Assembly (NCBI GenBank): GCA_038380435.1
Contig: JAWZYU010000027.1
Coordinates: forward strand, 5,453,156 to 5,517,155
Direction of reading: 5' to 3'
DNA from: Ryuthela nishihirai
Taxonomy: Eukaryota; Arthropoda; Arachnida; Araneae; Heptathelidae
DNA: 64,000 bases
The position numbers were made by a program, and so were the translations under genes. Shown here piece after piece: positions 55,284 through 64,000 of this stretch (position 1 is its first letter; every line of letters begins with the position of its first letter). Under the pieces are notes generated by a model. It was not told the DNA's origin. It made no database searches and saw only the letters and a list, made by a program, of their open reading frames with translations.

Positions 55284-55977
55284 ATCGTGCCCGGTGTTGG
55301 TTCTCGTGTGTCTGATGCCGTATCCGCCACAACCCGTGACTTCTGTGGAGCAGAAACCTCAATTCGTCGGAGAAGGCAACCTTTTTCCACTCTTCCACTG
55401 TCCAATCACGGTAGTCCTGTGCGAACTGCAGGCGTTGTTGCCGATGGACCTTGGCTAACATGGGCGCCTTTACACAGTGTCGACTCCGGAGACCCATGTG
55501 TAACGGGGTTCGCTCTCTTATATCGGGGACACGTAGCTGGGTGCCCCAGCGTTCATCTGAGTGGTCAATTGCTGCACTGTTGCGCGTCAATTGCCCTTTA
55601 GCAATCGACGGAGGCGACGTTCTCCTCTGGGGTGGATGGCCTTTGGGCTCCACAGTTATGACGTCTGGAGGTACTCGGTGTGCCAGCGGTGTGCCAGCAG
55701 TAAGTGTGCTTGCTACAACAACTCGTGAACAGCCCACGAAGTCTGCTGTTTCCGAGATGCTTCCACCCTCGGCGGGGTAGCCGATGATCATTCCTTTTTG
55801 AACGTCCATCAAATCAATACCTCTGCCCATTGTGCTCACGTTACGCACTATGGATCATCTGTCCTGGCTGGCCGCTTATATCTCTGGGTGGTCGACCTTG
55901 TCATGTGCACTCTGTGACGCACGTGGAAGGGTTCACTGTGATTCCGTGGGTGGTCATATTATTCTGATACGACTGTG
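55160..55977 (-). pseudogene. Tc1-like transposase, truncated, with one terminal repeat
   Basis: The minus-strand ATG at 55,830 starts MGRGIDLMDVQKGMIIG, followed by SISETADFVGCSR (helix-turn-helix DNA-binding part). After frameshift damage near 55,700 come WTVEEWKKVAFSDELRFLLHR (region of the first catalytic Asp) and, in another frame, FSWYDLGPLVPLDGSLNANG up to YLSIL near 55,160. There the sequence switches to unrelated DNA, so the second and third catalytic residues are missing. Outside the gene, CACAGTCGTATCAGAATAAT (inverse, ending 55,977) is followed by TA, a typical Tc1 end. The opposite terminal repeat is absent. Confidence 0.85.
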
Positions 55978-57113
55978 TATGTGATCTCTAATATTGTTTC
56001 TTGGTAACAGCTGTGATCTTCAATATTGTCTCTTGGCAATAGCTGCGTTCTCTAATACTGACTCTCAGCCACATGTGTGATATCCAATATTGTCTCTCAG
56101 CAACAACTGTAATCTCCAATATTGTATCTATTCAATAACTGTGATCTCCAATATTTACTCTCGTAAAAATATGTGATCTTCACTATTGTGTCTCGGCCAC
56201 AGCTGTGATCACAAATATTGTCTCTTGGAAACAAATGTGATCTCCAAAATTGTCTTTTGCCAACAGTTGTGACCTCCAATATTGTCTCTCGGCAACAGAT
56301 TTGATCTTCAATACTGTCTCTCAGCAACAGCTGTGACCTCGAATATTGTCTGCAGACAAGAGCTGTGATCTCCAATATTGTTTCTCAGCAAGAATTGTGA
56401 TCATCAATATTGTCTCTTGGGAACAACTGTGATCTCCAATATTGCCTTTCCCCAACAACTGTGATCTCAAAAATTGTTTCCTCCCAAAAACTGCGATTTT
56501 CAGTATTGTCTCTCAGGAACAACTCTGATTTCTAATATTGTCTCTAATCAACAGCTGCGATTCTCAGCAATAACTGTGATATCTAATGTTATCTCTTAAC
56601 AACAGCTCTGACCACCAATTCTGTCTCTTGGTAACAGCTGTGATCTTCAATATTGCCTCTCGCAATAGCTGCGATCTCAACATTGGCTCTCTGCAATAGA
56701 TTTGATCTCCAATACTCTCTGTAGGTAACAAGTGTTATGTTCAATATTGTCAATGGTAATTACTGTGATCTTCCATATTATCTCTCGGAAACAACTGTGT
56801 TCTCCAATATTGGCTCTCGGCAACAGGTTTGAACTTCAGTGCAATCTCTCTGTAACAAGTGCGATTTCCAATATTGTATCTCAATAACAACTGCGAACTC
56901 TAATATTGTCTCTCATCAACAACTGTGATCACCAATATGGTCTATTGGCAACAGCTGTGATCTTCAATAGTATCTCTTGGCAACAGCTGCGATATCCGAT
57001 ATCGTCTCTCGGCAACAACTGTGATCTGTAACATTGTCTCTCGGCAACAGCTATGATCTTCAACATTGTCCGTTGTTGTAAAAAGCTGTGATCTTCAATA
57101 TTGTCTCTTCAAA
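55978..57113 (+). repeat. 32-bp minisatellite, about 35 copies
   Basis: Regular 32-base units such as CTGTGATCTCCAATATTG plus TCTCTCGGCAACAA, with substitutions. It begins right at the TA flanking the Tc1 end and runs into RTE copy E. Its inner part is mirrored at 62,164-62,425. Confidence 0.95.
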
Positions 57114-59680
57114 TTTTCTCTTGATGTCCTCACACAAGAATTCCACCATTATAATTTAGATATTCTCGGCTTGCAAGAGATCAGATGGAAGATAAAGGTC
57201 AGATTCTTAAAAATAATCTTAAATTTCTCTTTTCAGGGAGGGACGACAATAAGCATCACCAAGGCGTGGGTCTGCTTCTCAGCAGACACCCTAGTGATGC
57301 TCTTTTAGGATATGAGTGCATTAATGAAAGGTTTCTTACAGCAAAATTTCAGACAAGCGTTAAAGACTTGAATGTTATCTGCTGTTATGCCCCCACTGAG
57401 GATGCCGATGAGGATGAGAAGGATAGGTTTTATGAACAACTTCAGGATATTTTGAATTCTGTCAAGAAAGGAGATATTACCCTTTTTCTAGGTGACTTCA
57501 ATACCAAAGTTGGTACTGACTCTGACCTTTGGGGAGGAGTGATAGACCCTTTTAGTATTCGTAGCTGCAATGGCAATGGGCAACGTCTCCTACAGGTAAG
57601 AAAACTCAATGGATTCAGAATAACTAACACTTATTGCAAACACCGCGACATACATAAGTACACATGGGTTTCACCCGATGGGCTGCATAAGAATATTATT
57701 GATTATATATTAATTAATAGCAAATGGACTAGTTCTGTTAGAAACACCAGGACATATAGGGTAGCTGAAATTGGATCGGACCATGATCTTGTTAAAAGTG
57801 TCTTGCAACTTAAACTTAAAAGGTGTTGTGCTAGGGTTAAAAAATTTACTTTTAATACTGAAGCTCTGAAAGACCCGTTATAGCCAAAACTTACCATGAT
57901 AGGTTACTTAGTCATTATGACAGTCATGGTATGCTTAATGCTGAAGTTCAGGAAGAATGGGATCATTTTAAACAGGCTTTTTTGGACACTAACAGTACTC
58001 TTTTAGGAAAAAAGGAGCAGAGGGGGAAGAATTATCTTAGTGATAATGTACTTGAGCTTATTTCGGAAAAAAAAACAGCAGGAATGTCCTTAATCAATAC
58101 CCTGCTAGTCCTAATAGAAAGCATTACAGAGAACTTAATAAACGTGTAAAAGATCAGTTAGCTGCTGATAAGAATCTTTGGCTTCATCGCTTGGCTGATA
58201 AAAGCAGAGGAAGCAGGTAGACAGCACAACAGCAGAGAGCTCTACCAGATAATTAATGTTTTGTGTGGTAGAAAACGGACAGGTATACAGGGATTGAAGG
58301 ATAAACAAGGTAAGGTTACAGAAGGTGAGGATTCTGTCATGGCTAGGTGGACTGAACATCTCAGTGATGTTCTAAACAATATGGTTAGTTCTACTCCCAT
58401 TGTTTGCAATGATGATAGATGCATTACTGGCTTTAATGTTTGCCCTATAAGCATTCTGAAGTTATTTTGGCTATTTCCAAACTTAAACTTCAGAAATCCC
58501 CAGGGTTAGATGAAATTACTACGGAAATGCTCAGAGCTGGGAATGTTTCTGCTACCACTTGGATGACTGAAATTTTGAATATCTTTTATGACAAAGGCAT
58601 GGTTCCTAAGGATATTATCATAGCTATTATTATCCCTATTTTCACAAAACGTTATCGCACTTCTTGTGATAACTATAAGGGTATCAGCCTATTCTCTGTT
58701 CCAGGGAAGGTTCTTTGCATAATTGCGCTTATTAGAATTAAGAATCTGGTTGACAGGCAATTGCGTGATGAGCAATGTGGATTCAGAAGTTGTAGGGGAT
58801 ATGTAGATCAGATATTTTCACTCAGGTAGATTCTTGAGAAATACTTAGAGTTTCAGAAACCTTTGGTTTCTAGCTTTGTTGATTTCAAAAAAGCTTTCGA
58901 CTCTGTTGATCGTCATAATTTGTGGTTGATTGTGCGATCATATGGTATACCAGACAAGTTAGTTAACATAATGAAAGCTCTCTATAATAACACTGAGTCG
59001 TGTGTGAGAGTTGGTAAGGCTTTTAGCAATTCGTTTAGCATTACTTCTGGTGTTCGACAAGGGTGCATTTTGTCTCCTTTTCTCTTTAACTTGTTATTGA
59101 TTATGTTGTGCGAAATTCACTTCGAGGGAAAGATTTTGGCCTTAAATGGGCTGGAGATACGAAAATTTCTGATTTAGATTATGCTGATGATTTAGCCCTT
59201 TTGGCAAATGATGTTGATGAGCTGAACTCTTTCATTCGAGCTCTTGATGAGACTGGTAGTAGAGTAGGTTTGGTTATAAACAGATAGAAAACTAAAGTGA
59301 TGAAAATTGGTCAGGCAGACTGTGATTCAGTTAATCTGAATTGTTGCAGTCTTGAGCAGGTGTCACAGTTTAATTATCTTGGGAGCTATGTAACAGATAA
59401 TGGTGATGTGCGGCATGAGATTAATAGACGAATAGGGATTGCTGCCGGGACTTTTAAGAATCTAGGGAGAGTGTGGAGAAATAGGCTTATACACATAAAG
59501 ACTAAAATTAGACTTATAATAGTTTGGTTCTTTTTAGGGTTAGTTATGGTAGTGAAACTTGGACACTTTGTAAACAAGATAACAGGAAACTAGATGCTTT
59601 TGATTCCAGATGCTTACACAGTATCTTGGGCATTAGGTGGTTCAACTTTGTAACTAATGATGAGGTTAGGCAAAGGAGTG
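56935..59680 (+). repeat. Left arm of palindrome (minisatellite plus RTE copy E)
   Basis: Matches the inverse of 59,681-62,335, including the minisatellite units, the abrupt minisatellite/RTE junction (TCTTCAAATTTTCTCTTGAT) and disabling lesions inside the RTE. Palindrome centre at about 59,680 with no spacer. Confidence 0.9.
57114..59680 (+). pseudogene. RTE LINE copy E, 5'- and 3'-truncated
   Basis: Starts inside the endonuclease (SLDVLTQEF) without leader or N-terminus. The endonuclease is good at 57,185-57,883 (LQEIRW, CCYAPTED, FLGDFNTKVG, GSDHDL), then frameshifted. RT fragments at 58,440-58,829 and 58,863-59,177 have motif A FVDFKKAFDSVD and GVRQGCILSPFLF. YADD is in another frame near 59,180, followed by the C-terminal part to NDEVRQRS near 59,680. 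Lesions: a TAG after FSLR near 58,828, a deletion near 58,450 and a stop in place of Glu near 59,286. Confidence 0.9.
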
Positions 59681-62163
59681 ATCTATAATTATCCATACGG
59701 GCAACATGGCCAAACCAACGGAGTCTCTCTCTGCACAATATGCTGCTTAAAGGAGGTTGCCGACTCCTTGATATCCCGAAGATAATTAAACTGTGACAAC
59801 TGCTCAAGATTGCAACCATTGAGATTAACTGAATCACAGTTTGCCTGCCCAATTTTCATCACTTTAGTTTTCTTTCTGTTTATAACCAAACCTACTCTAT
59901 TACCAGTCTCATCAACAGCTCGAATGAAAGAGTTCATTTCATCAACATCATTTTCTAAAAGGGTTAAATTATCTGCATAATCTAAATCATAAAGTTGCAT
60001 ATCTCCGACCAAATTCTTTCCCTTGAAGTGAATTTCGCATAACATAATCAAAAACCAAGCTAAAGAGAAGAGGACACAAAATGCACCCTTGTCGAACACC
60101 AGAAGTAATGCTAAACGAATTGCTGAAAGCCTTACCAACTCTCACACACGACTCAGTGTTATTATAGAGAGCTTTCATTATGTTAACTAACTTGTCTGGT
60201 ATACCATATGATATCACAATCTACCACAAATTATGACGATCAACAGAGTCGAAAGCTTTTTTGAAATCAACAAAGCTAGAAACCAAAGGTTTCTGAAACT
60301 CTAAGCTTTTCTCAAGAATCTACCTGAGTGAAAATATCTGATCTACATATCCCCTACAACTTCTGAATCCACATTGCTCATCACGCAATTGCCTGTCAAC
60401 CAGATTCTTAATTCTAATAAGCACAATTATGCAAAGAACCTTCCCTGGAACAGAGAGTAGGCTGATACCCTTATAGTTATCACAAGAAGTGCGATAACGT
60501 TTTGTGAAAATAGGGATAATAATAGCTATGATAAAATCCTTAGGAACCATGCCTTTGTCATAAAAGATATTCAAAATTTCAGTCATCCAAGTGGTAACAG
60601 AAACATTCCCAGCTCTGAGCATTTCCGTAGTAATTTCATCTAACCCTGGGGATTTCTGAAGTTTAAGTTTGGAAATAGCCAAAATAACTTCAGAATGCTT
60701 ATAGGGCAAACATTAAAGCCAGTAATGCATCTATCATCATTGCAAACAATGGGAGTAGAACTAACCACATTGTTTAGAACATCACTGAAATGTTCAGTCC
60801 ACCTAGCCATGACAGAATCCTCACCTTCTATAACCTTACCTTGTTTATCCTTCAATCCCTGTATACCTGTCCGTTTTGTACCACACAAAACATTAACTAT
60901 CTGGTACAGCTCTCTGCTGTTGTGCTGTCTAACTGCTTCCTTGGCTTTGTCAGCCAAACCATCAAGCCAAAGATTCTTATCAGCAGCTAACTGATCTTTT
61001 ACACGTTTATTAAGTTCTCTGTAATGCTTTCTATTAGGACTAGCAGGGTATTGATTAAGGACATTCCTGCTGTTTTTTTTTTCCGAAATAAGCTCAAGTA
61101 CATTATCACTAAGATAATTCTTCCCCCTCTGCTCCTTTTTTCCTAAAAGAGTACTGTTAGTGTCCAAGAAAGCCTGTTTAAAATGATCCCATTCTTCCAC
61201 AACTTCAGTAGTAAGCATACCATGACTGTCATAATGACTAAGTAACCTATCATGGTAAGCTTTGGCTATAACGAGTCTTTCAGAGCTTCAGTATTAAAAG
61301 TAAATTTTTTAACCCTAGCACAACACCTTTTAAATTTAAGTTGCAAGACACTTTTAATACGGTAATTGTCCGATCCAATTTCAGCTCCCCTATATGACCT
61401 GGTATTCCTAACAGAACTAGTCCATTTGCTGTTAATTAATATATAATCAATCGTATTCTTATGCAGCCCATCGGGTGAAACCCATGTGTACTTATGTATG
61501 TCGCGGTGTTTGCAATAAGTGTTAGTTATTCTGAATCCATTGAGTTTACTTACCTGTAGGAGACGTTGCCCATTGCCATTGCAGCTACGAATACTAAAAG
61601 GGTCTATCACTCCTCCCCAAAGGTCAGAGTCAATACCAGCTTTGGTATTGAAGTCACCTACAGGTCAGTTTCCTTACTGTAGGAGACGTTGCCCATTGCC
61701 ATTGCAGCTAAGAATACTAAAAGGGTCTATCATTCCTCCCCAAAGGTCAGAGTCAATACCAACTTTGGTATTGAAGTCATCTAGAAAAAGGGTAATATCT
61801 CTTTTCTTGATAGAATTCAAAATATCCTGAAGTTGTCCGTAAAACCTATCCTTCTCATCCTCATCGGCATCCTTAGTGGGGGCATAACAGCAGATAACAT
61901 TCAAGTCTTTAACGCTTGTCTGAAATTTTGCTGTAAGAAACCTTTCATTAATGCACTCATATCCTAGAAGAGCATCACTAGCGTGTCTGCTGACAAGCAG
62001 ACCCGCGCCTTGGTGATGCTTATTGTCGTCCCTCCCTGAAAAGAGAAATTTAAGATTATTTTTAAGAATCTGACCTTTATCTGTCCATCTGATCTCTTGC
62101 AAGCCGAGAATATCTAAATTATAATGGTGGAATTCTTGTGTGAGGACATCAAGAGAAAATTTG
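59681..62163 (-). pseudogene. RTE LINE copy F, inverted duplicate of copy E
   Basis: Same 5' truncation point and several lesions identical to copy E, including the FSLR stop, the change to FTKRYRTS in the RT and the deletion after NVCPI. It differs by a deletion joining FNYL to the region just after NDEVRQR (near 59,769), by an extra duplication in the endonuclease, and by a piece (59,681-59,768, SRQPPLSSILCRERLRWFGHVA) that lies beyond the end of copy E. So the inverted duplication did not stop symmetrically within the element. Confidence 0.9.
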
Positions 62164-62335
62164 AAGAGACAATATTGAAGATCACAGCTTTTTACAACAA
62201 CGGACAATGTTGAAGATCATAGCTGTTGCCGAGAGACAATGTTACAGATCACAGTTGTTGCCAACAGACGATATCGGATATCGCATCTGTTGCCAAGAGA
62301 TAGTATTGAAGATCACAGCTGTTGCCAATAGACCT
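59681..62335 (-). repeat. Right arm of palindrome (RTE copy F plus minisatellite)
   Basis: Inverse of 56,935-59,680, with two differences of structure: about 290 bases are missing near 59,769, and about 123 bases are tandemly duplicated at 61,555-61,782. The arm ends in minisatellite units. Confidence 0.9.
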
Positions 62336-62425
62336 TATTGGACCTTATTATCACAGTTGTTGCTGAGAGACAATATTATAGATCACAGTTGTTGCCAACA
62401 GACGATATCGGATATCGCAGCCGTG
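62164..62425 (-). repeat. 32-bp minisatellite, inverted part
   Basis: About eight units in reverse orientation to 55,978-57,113, with the distinctive variants (GACGATATCGGATATCGC, TTTTTACAACAACGGACA) found at the inner end of the left array. Confidence 0.92.
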
Positions 62426-62645
62426 TTCAAAGTTGTTATTGATTGAAAAATAAATTTTATATTACATTTAATAATTAATGTAAATTTAATAATAATAATG
62501 TGAAATCAAAGTAATATTAATTTTATAATAATTTTATATTATATTTAATTATTATTTGATTGAAAAATATATTTCTAGATTTATTTTAATTAATTTTTAA
62601 TAATAATAGATTAAAAGTATCTAAAACGTACAAACTGCATTTTAG
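62426..62645. other. Very AT-rich spacer
   Basis: TAATAATT-type low-complexity sequence. No feature. Confidence 0.5.
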
Positions 62646-62956
62646 GTTGGGTTGGGATGTTTTACCTCTGAGCGGCACTTTTTTGCACACCATGGGCTAA
62701 ATGGCCAGGTCACATGGACCCCGAAGGCTCAGAGAAGGTTGGGGGAGGGGACCCACTGGAACAGCTGTTGGGAGACAGATGGTAGCCTCCCGTCAAGGCC
62801 ATCCAGCGTGTTCTTTAACGTGCACAGGGTATGGCTCTCCCGCACACGGGGCCACGGTTTAACGTCCCATCCGAATGACGGCGGCCTTTCCAAGCCCATA
62901 GGTGTCCCCTGCTGACCGTGGGCAGGGCGGGGAATTTTGCGGAGATAAATCTCAAA
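62646..62956 (-). mobile_element. tRNA-derived SINE family 1, 5'-truncated
   Basis: Lacks the tRNA head (ends at GGAGATAAATCTCAA). Flanked by target-site duplications GCATTTTAG at 62,637-62,645 and 62,957-62,965. Truncation at the 5' end together with a duplication indicates LINE-driven insertion. Confidence 0.92.
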
Positions 62957-62965
62957 GCATTTTAG

Positions 62966-63472
62966 GAAAATAGAGATAGAAATTAAACACACCACAAGTT
63001 GTATGGTACGCGAATGATCTTTGAATCTTTAAGAATGAATAGAGTCCGAAATTTAAGCATCGAAGTTAGTTTTATAGTTCAATGCAACTTAGAGATTTTT
63101 CAAAAATAATGGAGTAGTAATGAGTAAGCAATGCAAGAGACATAAATAAAGTGTACTGGAGATCATTGCGTATTCTGACTACTCTGCTAATAAATACAGG
63201 ATATTTGAAATCTGTTCAGATGAAATAGCAATATACAGAGGGACATGTCTCGCTCTGCTATTTGTTTTGCGCAGAAACATTTTTAATATTATAAATGGGC
63301 AATTTCTGATTAAAAGTCTAGTTTATATACTCTAAAAACTATCTGATACGTGAAATTCGTAACCTTCTGAAGAATTTATCAATGCAAAACGTTTAATATA
63401 TTGGGGCTATAATTCCGTTCATAGTGATTTTTTTCTTAGGAATAACTTATTTTTAGTTCTTAGTATTGTTGT
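62966..63472. other. No feature recognised
   Basis: AT-rich, no open frame or known repeat. Confidence 0.35.
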
Positions 63473-63482
63473 CACCGTCTGT

Positions 63483-63874
63483 TGGGCGGGGGTGTCTCAG
63501 TCGGTAGCGCGCCAGGCTCGTAATCTGTAGTTCCCAGGTTCGAGTCCCAGCTGGGTCAGCGTTGAGATTTATCTCCGAAAAATTCCCCGCCCTGCCCACG
63601 GTCAGTAGGGGACACCGATGGGCTTGCAAAGGACGCCGTCCGTCGAATGGGACGTTAAGCCGTGGCCCCTTGTGCGGGAGAGCCATACCCTGTGCACGTT
63701 AAAGAACACGCTGGATGGCCTTGACAGGAGGCTACCATCTGTCTCCCAACAGCTGTTCCAGTGGGTCCCCTCCCCAAACCTTCTCTGAGCCTTCGGGGTC
63801 CATGTGACCTGGCCATTTAGCCCATGGTGTGCAAAAAAGTGCCGCTCAGAGGTAAAACAACCCAACCCAAACAA
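63483..63874 (+). mobile_element. tRNA-derived SINE family 1, full length
   Basis: Flanked by CACCGTCTGT at 63,473-63,482 and 63,875-63,884. It has the head with A and B boxes, the conserved body with a few substitutions, and the AACAACCCAACCCAA tail. Confidence 0.93.
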
Positions 63875-64000
63875 CACCGTCTGTCATTGTGCAAAAAGCG
63901 TTATTCTCTATCGTTCTGAGAAAGTGCTACTCTCTAGTCTTCTATAATAATTAAGATATATATTCTTCTCTATAAAAATATTCTCTCTTATCCAACAGTG

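Noticed and set aside
55978..57113. CRISPR-like array of 32-base repeats
   Set aside because: Units are contiguous with no unique spacers and the context is eukaryotic: a minisatellite.
57114..62163. Two independent RTE insertions in opposite orientation
   Set aside because: Copies E and F share the same truncation point, the same minisatellite junction and identical lesions, so they arose by one inverted duplication.

Overview
This is eukaryotic, repeat-dominated DNA, most likely from an arthropod and possibly a spider or other chelicerate. It is AT-rich. I see no operons, rRNA, functional tRNA or recognisable host exons. Nearly everything that can be identified is a transposable element, a virus-like gene block or a satellite. 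The arthropod call rests on the mix: RTE-type LINEs of the kind often mis-annotated as craniofacial development protein 2, a multi-copy arthropod gene of unknown function, Tc1-like and hAT-like relics, and two eukaryotic protein-primed-type B DNA polymerases (pPolB). The species call is inference.

Layout. 1-4.3 kb: an RTE fragment and a near-full RTE copy (A). 4.5-6.1 kb: broken multi-copy arthropod gene. 6.7-8.1 kb: LINE ORF1 with three zinc knuckles. 8.1-10.8 kb: 500-bp inverted repeat enclosing a MITE, a 125-bp tandem array and a SINE. 11-14.7 kb: broken pPolB gene 1, split by a SINE. 14.7-19.5 kb: chimeric Tc1 unit, LINE ORF1/ORF2 relic, SINEs, hAT-like relic. 19.5-32.5 kb: very large inverted repeat with arms of about 3.8-4.5 kb. 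Its unique core and left arm carry a same-strand virus-like block: fibre-like repeat protein, three small ORFs, then zinc-finger-pPolB. 33.7-37.5 kb: 25-bp minisatellite holding a Tc1-like element and an RTE stub. 38-45.3 kb: tRNA-derived SINEs and a CR1/Jockey-like LINE. 45.8-53.9 kb: an old RTE (C) split by a young RTE (D) with an uninterrupted 1056-residue frame. 54.9-57.1 kb: chimeric Tc1 and 32-bp minisatellite. 56.9-62.3 kb: palindrome made of an inverted duplication of an already broken RTE. 62.4-64 kb: two more SINEs.

How the parts relate. RTE machinery (endonuclease plus reverse transcriptase, GAT-repeat tail) is the only plausibly recent coding activity. The SINEs have target-site duplications and 5' truncations, so they were moved by a LINE. 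The pPolB block is the most unusual part. It looks like the remains of a linear DNA virus or Polinton-like element whose end was copied in inverted orientation, carrying the 3' half of its polymerase gene into the opposite arm. Three independent large inverted duplications in 64 kb suggest either a locus prone to palindrome formation or assembly artefacts. Long reads would separate these.
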